Shown here one piece after another: positions 22,934-34,100 of a DNA stretch of 64,000 bases. Origin of the DNA: Alnus glutinosa (taxonomy: Eukaryota; Streptophyta; Magnoliopsida; Fagales; Betulaceae); the NCBI RefSeq assembly GCF_958979055.1, contig NC_084887.1, forward strand, positions 9,822,501-9,886,500, given 5' to 3'. How positions within the stretch are numbered: the first letter of the stretch is position 1; each line of letters opens with the position of its first letter. A program made the position numbers and the translations under genes. The notes beneath the pieces are model-generated. The model was not told the DNA's origin. It did no database searches and saw only the letters and a program-made list of their open reading frames with translations.

Positions 22934-23112
22934 AAGTGCTGCTACGGACCATCTTTTTATCCTCCCAAATTGGTGTGGCTTTTAAAATTATTATTGAATT
23001 TGTAATGAATCACTATTACATTTTAATCCAATGACGATTTTAAAAGCCACATCAACTTTAGAAGGATAAAAGGAAGATATAAAAAATAAAAAAATGGTCC
23101 ATAGCATTGCTC
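22934..23112. mobile_element. Foldback MITE with 10-bp target duplication
   Basis: The element is 179 bp. Its right end read in reverse is GAGCAATGCTATGGACCAT, and its left end is AAGTGCTGCTACGGACCAT. Further in, TGTGGCTTTTAAAAT pairs with ATTTTAAAAGCCACA. The exact 10-bp duplication TATTGCAATC flanks it at 22924-22933 and 23113-23122. The duplication length suits Mutator-like MITEs. Confidence 0.85.
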
Positions 23113-23275
23113 TATTGCAATCTTCTTATTTTAAGCATTATTATGTAATAACTGCGTGATTGCAATTTTCTCGTTAGTAGGTGATTATGTAATAGTTATT
23201 TTTCTAAAATAAGCTGCAATCCTTTCTATAAATGTAACAACTCGAAAATAAATACATTTATTTAAACAATAATGG

Positions 23276-24061
23276 TGTAATGCCCCAAAAATTAACTAAT
23301 TAAATTTACTTTAACTTAGAGTGTTACTTGTAGTACTTTCAAACTCATTAATTGTTAATTAGTTGAATTCACTACACCTAACTAATTATCAAAGTATACT
23401 AGAGCGAAGAGTAGAAAGCAAAAATAAATGATCTGATACAACTAACATAAATCCTTAAAAAAATAATATATATCATCAATATAGACCCAGAGTTTCCCAA
23501 CAGACATTACTCTAACGTTAACATCTAACATTTATCTAAGCAAACCTGACAATGCTAGTCATTTTCACTAAACTACATCCCATCGAATTTATTACTCTAC
23601 AGCCTGGCAATCTGCTAAACTGTAAAACACCGAGGTGTTCCAAAGGTAGAAGAAAATAAATGCGTAAGTCCATGACTTAGTAAGTAAATTACTATGAAAC
23701 TTGTTTATATAAAGAGCCTTTAATAAAGTTCGCATTCTCAAAATTACAATTAGGCTTAAAACTTTATGTGATTTTATGAATCTTAGATTTGGATTGTAAT
23801 ATTTATGTTATGTTGTGGCTAGTCTTTAACCATAACATTTGGGAGAATTATCTATGTTATGATGTTTTTAGTTTTGCTCTAGTTGTTTATGAGATTGTGG
23901 GTTTAACTAGTAGCTATCTTTGTATGAAAGTGAAAAGTGTCTTGCTGCAGGCTTTCTTTGGAGAGTATGACATCCTTGAGTCTTATTCCTTATAGAAAAT
24001 TGTTGGGAGGCGAACATATGAAGTTCATTATCAATTAATTAATTTCACTAGGGTGTTACAC
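23276..24061 (-). mobile_element. Probable LTR of a Ty3-type retrotransposon, minus orientation
   Basis: Read on the minus strand it begins TGTAACACCCTAGTG and ends GGGGCATTACA, the style of Ty3 LTRs. It contains the segment TTACTTACTAAGTCATGG followed by a AACACCTCGGTGTT palindrome, as such LTRs often do. No matching target duplication was found, so the borders are tentative. It is an old fossil. Confidence 0.5.
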
Positions 24062-24158
24062 AGGATGAGCTTACGATGATCCTACGGGACAAGTCAAAAT
24101 GTGATGCTCATGGTTTAAAACATGCCAAGTTGGCCCAAGGGGTAAACATGTTACTCAC

Positions 24159-24844
24159 TATTGGGGAGAAACCTCAAGGAAGTCCTTCTTGAGTGAGCCC
24201 AATACATAGCATTGTTGAGACACCATACAACCCAAAAGCTTAAGCTCATGGGTTTGTACCCAACAATGCTATATAAACCCCTCACTCTTCTTGTATCTTA
24301 GTAATGTAGGACACTTCACAAGTGTACTTATAACAATCTCCCCCTCACTTGTGAATCTCTTTTACATTGATGTCACTCCCCCTTTTTTGTGAGTCTTTTT
24401 CCATTTCCACAAGTGTCTCGCGTCTGGCAAATACTCGCAGGTTACCATTCGGACGGTGGCGAGGCATCCGAACCCAGTGACAGACGTAACCAGACCCTCC
24501 TTCCTGGAAATCAACATGGCTTTGATACCAGTTGTTGGGGAGAAACCTTGGGGAAGCCCTTAAGTGAGCCCAAAACATAGCATTGTTGAGACATCACACA
24601 ACGAGGCATCCGATAGACGTAATCGGACCCTCCTTCTTGGAAATTAATCTGGGCTCTAATAGCAGTTGTTGGGGAGAAACCTTGGGGAAGTCCTTCTTGA
24701 GTGAGCCCAATACATAGTATTATTAAGACACCACACAACCCAAAAGCTTAAGCTCATGGGTTTAGACCCAACAATGCTATATTTAACCCCTCACTCTTCT
24801 TGTATCTTAGCAATGTGGGATACTTCACAAGTGTACTCTCAACA
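24159..24844 (-). mobile_element. TRIM (miniature LTR retrotransposon) with an extra LTR copy inside
   Basis: Two direct repeats of about 177 bp (24159-24335 and 24667-24844) read on the minus strand as LTRs running TGTTGAGAGTACACTTGTGAAG to TTTCTCCCCAACA (shown in part). A purine tract GAGGGGGAGA at 24349-24338 precedes the minus-strand 3' LTR. The primer site TGGTATCAAAGCC lies at 24530-24518. A further, shorter LTR copy at 24533-24602 and a second copy of the internal region (24603-24666) give the order LTR, internal, LTR piece, internal, LTR. Flanks CTCAC and CTCAA are a near-match target duplication. It has no coding capacity, as is normal for TRIMs. Confidence 0.8.
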
Positions 24845-25431
24845 CTCAAGAAAATAATATTCATGAAAAATGGAAGGAAAGCTTTGATTGATTTACAAGT
24901 CTTAATTAATTTGCAAGTCTCCCATGATTTAAAGTTTATGCTTCAAGTTGATTACTTATTACTTATTGCAATTTTCAAAAGTAAATGTTCTGCTTGATTT
25001 ATTATGACCTGCAATGCATACATTTTTTCGAGTAAATGTTTTTAACTTATGATTGATTTTTGTAGTTATGTTTTAGAATTTAATAAAGGCTCACATTCAC
25101 ACACTATCTCAACCTTACTTACTAAGCTTTGGACTTACCTATTTCACATGTAAATGCGAATATTTTTACATTTACACAATATGTAATGATTGTGGTACAT
25201 GTAAAGAGATATTCATATAAACTTAGGAGCTCCTCATGATGCAATAGAAAAGAAGGGATAAAGGTTTTCAAGGATTTGAGCTTTGAAGTTTATTGTACCT
25301 TGTATTTTATGCTAAAGCATGTTGTATTTTCATCTACTCGTTAGATTTATAGCTTTTAGGTTGATACCCAGTATGTGTTTTCTTTCTTTTCTTTATTTCT
25401 TTAAAAATAAAATAGAATTTGTAAAAAAAAT
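24845..25431. other. Transposon-derived AT-rich spacer
   Basis: No gene is seen. The middle contains CTTACTTACTAAGCTTTGGACTTACC, here shortened from a stretch at about 25110-25140, which resembles an LTR segment in plus orientation. No borders were identified. Confidence 0.3.
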
Positions 25432-25644
25432 TAAGGATAATTGCACCATTGGCCCCTGGAGTTGGCCTAAATTATAAATCACCCTATGTGGTACAAAAAC
25501 TTCATGGAGGGTCCTTGTGGTAAACTATAATTACGAATCACTCCCTGAACCCATTTTCGTCCACCAAGTTAATAGATTCCGTTAGTTTGTCACGTCATAC
25601 CCAATAAGAAATCGACACATGTTCATTACAATAAAAAAATATAA

Positions 25645-27351
25645 GGGGTAATTACATTTTCCCCCTATGAACTACCAACTTTTGCGCAAAGCCCCCACAA
25701 ACTACCAACTCGACAAAAATAGAGCATTCAACTACCAAAGACAACCCTTTTCTCCCATTCCTTCAGTCAAAGGGGTTAAAACAAACGGTCAACAGGTCAC
25801 GTGACCGTCACACGCCGTTTTACCCTCATTTTCTTCCACTTTTCCCCCCATGAACTACCACCATCTTCCAACACGCCCCCATGTAAAACGGCACATGACC
25901 TGTTGACTGTTTCTTTTAACCCCTTTAACTGACGGAAGGGGGGAAAAATGGTTGTCTTTGGTAGTTGAATGCTCTATTTTGGTTGATGTTAGTATTTTGG
26001 CCTCATTCTGTGTTTGGACAAAATCACTTTGTGTGTAACGATGCTCCACAGGGATTCTACTATTCAGAAATGCTTCAGAGCCAGAAGATTTTCAGTTCCC
26101 TGTCAGCCGTCTGGACGATCGAGCCATCCCGCCCGGATGACCATCTCTCACTGTTCCATCTGTCCGGACGACGTGCCATACCGTCCGGACTCCAGACAAA
26201 CCAAGCATCATCCGTCCGGACGACGTGTCTCTCTGTCCGGACCCTCCACTGTGTCGAGAAGGTTCTATTCAGCTTGCATCCATCCGGACATTTCAGCAGC
26301 ACGTCCAGACGCCTCTCAGTACTCGATCAGTTTCAGATTTCTTTCCAAGTTCCAAGAAAGGGAAGATCGATCAACCGTCCGGACGATGTGGTATCCCGTC
26401 CGGACGCGCGTCTCCTTAAGGCAAGAATCGCAATTCATATATCACTGTCCAGACGTCTGATAGCTGTGGTCCGGACGCGCGTTCATCAAAGAAGGAAATT
26501 GCCGATTCAACTTCAACGTCCGGACGACTGCCTATCATGGTCCGGACGCGCGCATTGCAGATATGGAAATTGCGTGTTGAAGAATAGCCGTCCGGACGCT
26601 CATCCCCCGTGGTCCGAACGCGCAAAGCCTTATAAGGAAATTACTTGCAGCGGATGTGCGACAGTCCGGACGATGTGCCATCCCGTCCGGGCGAGGCTCT
26701 TAAACAGGAAAGATTTTCCCACGAAATTTTCGGAAAATCTTGTCTTACAGTTGTCCGTCCGGACGGCCCGTGTCCACCGTCCGGACGGCGCCCAGGTATA
26801 TTTTGCCTGACGCTCATTTGAGCCCCCAGCCTATAAATAGAGGCCCCTGGGCATTGAGAACTGCAAGAATTCGGTATTGAATTCCACAACTGCTCAGAGA
26901 TGTGATATTTCCTCTGAAGCCCTATCAAGTGTGCTGTTGCTGTACTACAACTGAAGTCTATCTTAGAGGTCGGCTCTAAGATAAAGGATTCCATTAAAGA
27001 CCCCTTTAGGTAGGAGAACCTGGTTGGGAAGCGTTCGTGTTGGGTTACACGTCAGAGATCAAGATACGACCACTGCATCGGGTATATGTGAGTGTTATTG
27101 TCTTGTATCTAGCTATGTCTTCTGAATAGTGGAATTCCTGGGTTTGGCTGCCCCGGATTGGTTTTTCTCTTAATTGAGTTTCCACTTCGTCAACAAAAAT
27201 CTGTCATTTATTTTCATTATGCTTTAATTTTTGTTGACACTTATGCACACACTTTATTTTTAGAAGTCAATTTCATTTTTCAGTCGAGTTGGTAGTTTAT
27301 AGGGGCATCGCGCATTTTTTGGTAGTTCATGAAGGGAAAAGATAATTACCC
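25645..27351. mobile_element. Middle foldback MITE of the nest, 10-bp target duplication
   Basis: The ends GGGGTAATTACATTTTCCCC and GGGAAAAGATAATTACCC are inverted. The exact 10-bp duplication AAAAATATAA flanks it at 25635-25644 and 27352-27361. Removal of the solo LTR leaves about 406 bp, nearly all of it two long arms (CTACCAAAGACAACC.. pairs with ..GGTTGTCTTTGGTAG). The duplication length and long arms suggest a Mutator-like MITE. Confidence 0.85.
25987..27282 (+). mobile_element. Solo LTR (copy B) of the GTCCGGACG-rich family
   Basis: This 1296-bp element begins TGTTAG and ends TTTTTCA like copy A and matches it along its length. The flanking target duplication is GTTGA at 25982-25986 and GTCGA at 27283-27287, one mismatch, which suggests some age. 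A TATA box CCTATAAATAGAGGCCCC lies at about 26831-26848. Upstream of it are about 14 exact TCCGGAC motifs and several near matches. It is inserted in the middle foldback MITE. The 281-residue frame across it is a by-product of the motif array. Confidence 0.85.
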
Positions 27352-27665
27352 AAAAATATAAATAAATAAAACTTGAATTTTTTTTTATTTTTTTAAAAAA
27401 ATAGAAAATAGCAAAGGGGTGGCCCGCCCATGTCTGAGGGGTGACGCACGGCCTCCCCTAAGCCTGGGGTGGCCACGAGTCTATTTCCTATTAAGTATGA
27501 CGTGACGAACTAACAGAATTTGTTAACTTGGTGGACGGAAAACAGGTGCAGGAAGTGATTCGTAATTATAGTTAGCCACGAGGACCCTTTATGAACTTTT
27601 TGTACCACAGGGAGTTATTTGTAATTTAGGTCAGTTACAAGAACTAGTAATGCAATTATTTCAAA

Positions 27666-28143
27666 ATTTTATTGTTATTGAGCCTATTTTTGTCATTTGG
27701 AAGATATTGGCAATTTTTTGTATTTTGGAAGGACATTGATGCCATCAATAGTTTATGGGACATTAACAATTCAGTCATAGTTTTAGGTGGTACGTGAACT
27801 TTTCTATTTTTTCAAGGTTTTTTTTTTTTTTTGTTAATTTTTATTTAAATGTTATTTTGTCATATTGAGACATTGACAAATTTTTTGTAGTTTAAGTAGT
27901 TTGAAGAGATGTTGTTAATTAAGTGTTTTTTTTTTATTTTTTATTTTTTATATGTCCACGTAAGAAGAGGAGGAGAATTCAAACTAGTGTCCCCAGTCGA
28001 TTAAGCTATCATCGTAAATGTTAATTAAATGGTAGTTTAAGAAGTGCATTTTTATTTTTATTAATTATTTTTTTTTGGGGCACTTTTTCACTTCAGAGGC
28101 CGAAAAAAAATCATTTTGCTTGTAATTCTTTCTGGTTTCAGAG
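27666..28143 (+). promoter_or_regulatory. Upstream region of the Mpv17/PMP22 gene
   Basis: This AT-rich stretch carries T runs and no clear TATA box. Just before the start codon, TGTAATTCTTTCTGGTTTCAG at about 28120-28140 looks like a splice acceptor, so a non-coding first exon further upstream is possible. Confidence 0.35.
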
Positions 28144-31100
28144 ATGGACGCTTTCGGTGGAGGCCTTGGCGGCCTCTGGAGCTTAAACTATCCCTTCAGG
28201 CGAAGAGCAAAGGGCGGATCCAAATCCAAATCCTCCGATTCCGTTGAGGCAACCGGCAGAGCCGGTTTCCAGTTCCCCTTGAAGCAAGCCGTCGTAGCTG
28301 GCTCACTCGCTCTCGCCGGCGACACAATCGCTCAGCTCAGAGAGCGTTGGAGAAAAACAAAAGCTTTGAACCAAAAACAGTCTCTCTCTGATCCTCATGG
28401 CTTCTCTAAGGTCAGACAAGCACTGTCCTTTTTTTTTTTCTTTTTTTCTTTTTGTTATGCTGTGTTTGGTTGCTGGGAAAATGTGGGGAAAGTTAAAGTT
28501 TGACTATTGTGAAAGTTATGTTTTGCTTTCATCTGTTTGCTTGCCACTGGAAGTGTTTATCTGACCGTTCGGCTGCTTAGGAAAATGTCGTTAAAAGTAG
28601 TGTGTGTGTGTGTGGGGGGGGGGGTTGGGGGGGGGGCGGGGAAGTAATGAAATAATTCTAGGAGAAATAAAATCCAGACATTATATTGCAATGTACTTTA
28701 TAAACTCATTGCAAAGGTTCTTGTTAATCGCCTTAAGCGGGTGTTACCACATGTTAGCTTCTTTTTTTCATACGTTGTATCTTTAGACGGTGGCTTTTGT
28801 GTCACTGTTGTCATTTACCTTTGATGAATTTCTTGTTCGTTTTTCACTTTCTAGCTAGGTGCGTTCTCTTGTATACTGCCGGTGTATTGAGGGGCGCCTT
28901 ACGCTTTTAATAAGACCAACTTATTACTTATAAAAAAAAAAAAACATGTCATCTCTCTGGAACAAAGTGCCTTTATTCCCGGACGTCTCATCCTTGTGGC
29001 TTTTGAGACGATGCATACAATAGATACCCGGCTTCAAGGAAAGGAGGGGTATATGGCCCTTAAGCTTTATATGAGTAAAGCATACGACCGTTTGGAATGG
29101 GGTTTTTTGGAGGAGGTTTCCTATTCTATTATTATTAATGGACAACCGCACGGCAATATTATCCCTTCTCGTGGAGTTCGACAAGGCGACCCTCTATCTC
29201 CATATTTTTTCATACTTTGTGCGGAGGCCATGAGTTCTCTTCTTCAGAATCATGCGAGGGAAGGTGTCCTCTCCGGGGTTCCTATTTCTCGCCCGGGGGG
29301 GGGGGGGGGGGGGGGGGGGTGTGCAATGATTAGTCACTTATTTTTCGCAGATGATAGTTTACTTTTTTGTAGGGCTAATCTCCGTGAATGGGGCATAATT
29401 CAAGAAATTTTGGCATGCTATGAAGATGCTTCAGGTCAAAAGGTAAATCGGGATAAGACCTCCCTTTTCTTTATTAAAAATACTAAAGTAGAGGTAAGGT
29501 TGTCTCTCTCTAGGGCAATGGGGGTGAATCCTATCCAACGGTATGAACGATACCTCGGTGTTCCAGCACTTATTGGAAGGTCTAAGGTTAGTACTTTCAT
29601 TGGTATCAAGGGGCGGATTTGGGCAAAGATGAATGGTTGGGAAGAGAAGTTTCTTTCCCATGCCGGGAAAGAAATCCTTCTCAAGGCAGTGTTGCAATCG
29701 ATTCCGGCCTACTCTATGAGTGTTTTCCAGCTTCCAAAAACTCTATGTCGAGAGATCAATTCGATGATGGCCAAATTCTAGTGGGGTCACAAGGAAAACA
29801 CTTCGAAAATCTCTTGGTTGAGTTGGCCTAAACTGGAAAGAAACAAGAATACGGGTGGTTTGGGATATAGGGATTTGGAAGCTTTCAATATGAGTTTATT
29901 GGTCAAACAAGGTTGGTGTTTAGTCCAACATCCAGAGACATTAGTGGCTCGTGTTTAGAGAAAAATATTATTCGGGTGGTTCGTTTCTGGAATCCCAGCT
30001 TGGAGGGAGACCCTCTTTCGCCTGGAGGAGTATATGGAATTCGAAATCTTTGCTGACAGAAGGTCTTATGTGGAAGGTTGGCTCTAAAGAACAAATAAGG
30101 ATTTGGGGTGATCGGTGGCTACCCCATAATTCCCATGCTTTATACCTTCCCCCTGTTGGTCTGGATGTGCAAACAATTGTTGATACCTTAATTAACAGAG
30201 TTTCAAATTGGTGGAACGTACCTTATATCGAAAGCATTTTCTCAGCTGATGTTGTGGCTCAAATTTGTAGTCTTGGGATTTCACCACGTTCACAAGCCGA
30301 TCGCCTAATCTGGACAGGTACCAAGAATGGTGAATTCTCGGTTCGTAGTGCCTATTATCTGGAGGTTGAAAGGCGAAATCGGTCTGTGGGGTGTGGTTCT
30401 TTGACAGCCTGGGCAAGTCCTTTTTGGAAGATTATCTGGAAGTTGAAGGTCCCCCGTGTTGTTCAAGTCTTTCTTTGGCGGGGATGCAACAATCTCCTTC
30501 CCTCCAAGGAAAAATTGTTCCACTGGAAAGTAGTGTTTGATCCATTTTGTCCTCTCTGTGGGATTGAAGTAGAAACGGCCGGGCATTTTCTATGGCAGTG
30601 CGGATGTTTGACAGGGGTCTGGGCTGAGTGTACGAGTATTCAGAAGGGCATAATTTCCGAAGGTGATTTTCTGTCGCTTTTTCAGTATTTTAGTAATCGG
30701 TTGGAATGGGATATGTTGGAGTTGATGGCTGTCACGGCTCATAAGCTTTGGACAGGGAGGAATTGTGTAATATTTGGAGGTAAGGTTCTGCCGCCCATCT
30801 GTTTGTTGAAATGTGCGAAAGATACTCTCTTTGAGTTCTAGGAAGCTTGTTTAGTATTGCCAACGAATTTGGGTGATGGTTTTGTTGCCAACGAATCTGG
30901 GAGCCGGTTCATTTGTGAAACACCGGTGGACGAAACCATCTGTAGGGTGGATTAAATTGAATTGGGATGCCGCTATTGATTCTAATTCCAACAACATGGG
31001 ATTGGGTATCGTTGCTAGGGATTCCACAGGTAAAGTTAGGGCGATGATGTGCAATTTCTTACCTTACCTTACTGATTCGGCGGTGTCTGAGACATATGCA

Positions 31101-34100
31101 GCTCGGCAAGGTGCATTATTGGCAAGGGATATGGGCTTTCAGAATGTGATTTTGGAAGGGGATTCTCAGGTGATTGTTCATGCGCTCAACTCTGGAAGTG
31201 TGTCTGCGATAGCCTATGCAAGTCTGGTTGATGATACCCAAACAATTCTTAACACTTTTCCGGCATGGCGGGTTGTTTTTGTTCAAAGGGCTGCTGATGC
31301 TATGGCGCACCATTTAGCCCGTGTGGCTGTGTCTAATCTATTCCGGACTCTGTCTGTGATTTTGTACGTGTGGATCTGGAGGAGTTTAATGAAATTTGGT
31401 TTGGTTTCCATAAATATTGCCTCCGAACTAAAGAGGAGTATACAAAAGTATATCTAGTCAACTTGGGCATAGATACATACAAAAAAAGAACACAAAAAAT
31501 TCACATGCTTCTTATTATAATGGGACCTGACAGTGTTTTAGAGAATATAAATCATCTATAAACATTTTGTTCTAAAATTTTCAGCGATTTCTTCCTCAGT
31601 GTAGATAACCAAATAATTTGTTAGAAAGTCATCCTCCAACTTGTTGCAAAGTCTTCTTTTAACGATATTCATGGCCGAAAATGCTTGTTCAATTGTAACT
31701 TTTGAAATTGGAAGAGTTAACTCACTAGTTGATATTGACAACTGATTACAATGCATTTGAAAACAATCCATTTAGTGAGCACTAATTTCAAAGAAATGTG
31801 CTTCTTCTTTTTTTTGTTTTAACTTTTATCACATACCAATTCAACTAAATATGAAAAACTCCAAATAAGAGATAAAAATAAATAAATAAATAAATAAATA
31901 AAAATAAAAATTCCTGTGATATTGTCTCTACAGTTCTAATATATTTCATTCTCATAAGATTTTGCTCTATAAAAACCCAAGCTTTGTCGAATATATTTCA
32001 AATCAGCTGGCATACAAACCCAAAGAGAAGGATACCATATTTTGTGAATATGTTTCATTCTCACATGACTTCCCTCCATAAAAACACAAACTTTTCTTTA
32101 ATAGAGCAAAATTAAACATATTTTTTTTTTGATAAGTAATAATAGTTTTATTGAAAGCGTAAGGCGCCCCTACGTACACTAAAAGTATACAACAGGAAAC
32201 ACCTAACTAGAAAGCGAAAAAGAAGCAAGAAATTCAGCAAAGCTGATTGATAATGGGTACAAATAAGCCATCGACCAGACATACAAGGTATGGAGAAACA
32301 ACTCTAACACCTCCTTTAGGGAGCTCTCTAGATTCTCAAAACACCTAAGGTTTCGTTCTCTCTAAATACACCAAAAAAGGCAAATAGGCACCATCTTCCA
32401 AGAAGTAACGCTCCCAGATCTCCCAGACTTCCACCAACAAGCAACTAAGTCAAGCACACTCCTAGGCATGACCCAAGAAATACCAAAGTGAGAGAAAATG
32501 TTGTTCCATAGAGCTGAGGCCACATCACAATGCAGAAGAATATGGTCCACTGATTCCCCATCCCGCTTGCAAAGACAGCATCTATCAACAATAATTATGT
32601 GCCTCTTCCTGAGATTGTCCAAGGTAAGAATTTTGCCCAGAGCTGCAGACCAAGTGAAGAAAGCTGCCCTCGGAGGAGCCTGAGACCGCCATACACTCTT
32701 CCATGGGAACCGACTACCTCCAGAACACATCATAGAACCAAAATAAGACTTCACCCTGAACACACCTGTCTTGGACGAGACCCATATAGGACAATCTGCC
32801 CTCTCAAAATTCACCTTGGTAGAGTCCAGTACCTGGAAGAAAGAGGCAAAAACATCGACTTCCCAATCATGAGCCTCTCTAACAAAGCTCACGTTCCATT
32901 GAATGGACCCGCCCAAACTCTCTAAGTTATCAGCCACTGACGCATCCTTCACCCGAGCAATGCCAAAGAGATCAGGAAACACTTCTTTCATAATCGTATC
33001 TCCACACCACAAGTCATGCCAAAATCTAATCCTACTCCCATCCCCCACCTCATATCTCAGGAATTTGGAGAAATTCTCCCAACCTTTCCTTATAAACTTC
33101 CACAACCCTACTCCAAACGCCCCAGCAACCTCTCGGGAGCACCACCCACCCCACAAACTCCCATACTTGGAATCCACCGCAACTCTCCACCAAGCATCTC
33201 TATCCATGCCAAAGCGCCATAACCATTTACCTAGCAATGCGCGGTTGAACATAACCAAATTTCGAATGCCAAGCCCCCCATTCGAAATTGGAGTACAAAC
33301 CTTCTCCTAACTCACCAAATGGTATTTAAATTCTTCACCCATTCCACCCCAAAGAAAATCGCGTTTGTAACTTCTCAATGCGCGATGCAACACTCACCGG
33401 AATAGGGAACAGAGACATATAGTACGTAGGTAAGTTAGAGAGCGTACTCTTGATAAGGGTCACTCTCCCTCCCTTAGAGAGATATAACCTTTTCCAACTA
33501 GCCAACCGTTTTTCAACCTTCTCGATAACTCCATCCCAAATACAAGTAGACTTGTAAGAAGCCCCCAAAAGAAGACCCAAATACATTACTAGCAAATAAG
33601 CAACTTCACACTCCAAAATGTCAGCGAACCTTCCCACATCGGCGACATTCCCCACTGGAATAATACTGGATTTGGTCAAGTTAACCTTAAGACCCGAGAC
33701 AGCCTCAAATAAGAGCAAGAGACATCGCAAAGACCAAAGCTTGGAGGAGCTAGCATCACAGAAAATCAATGTGTCATCAGCGAACAAAAGGTGGGAAAAA
33801 GAAGCATTGCCCACTCTGAAACCATCCAACACACCCCCACTCACCGCCGCAGTAATCATACGACTCAGCACCTCCATAACAAACACAAACACAAACAAAA
33901 GGGGAGACAAAGGGTCTCCTTGCCTTAGGCCTCGAGAGCTATTGAAAAAGCCGTTAGGCGAGCCGTTAACTAGCACCGAAAACTTTGCAGAAGAAATGCA
34001 ACGAGCTATCCACGAACACCATTTACCCCCAAAGCCGCATCTCCTCAACATATACAATAGAAAATCCCAATTAACGTGATCATAAGCTTTTTCTAAATCC

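Larger units (their letters stand above)
25432..27665. mobile_element. Outer foldback DNA transposon of a three-level nest
   Basis: The left arm (GGATAATTGCACCATTGG at about 25435, CCAAGTTAATAGATTCCG at about 25563) pairs in reverse with the right arm (CAGAATTTGTTAACTTGG at about 27516, ATGCAATTATTTC at about 27650). The arms are about 200 bp. With the inner elements removed the element would be about 500 bp. The centre keeps a GC-rich part at 27417-27480. No clean target duplication was identified. Confidence 0.7.

Noticed and set aside
26100-26790. Regularly spaced GTCCGGACG copies looking like a CRISPR array
   Set aside because: Repeats are only about 9 bp, spacing is uneven, and they lie in a plant LTR with TATA box and target duplications.
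25965-26810. A 281-codon open frame rich in RPD and SGR words
   Set aside because: It lies across the GTCCGGACG array of solo LTR copy B. The motif has no stop in several frames, so the open frame is a by-product.
33618-34079. A 153-codon plus-strand frame
   Set aside because: It is the antisense shadow of the LINE reverse transcriptase on the minus strand.
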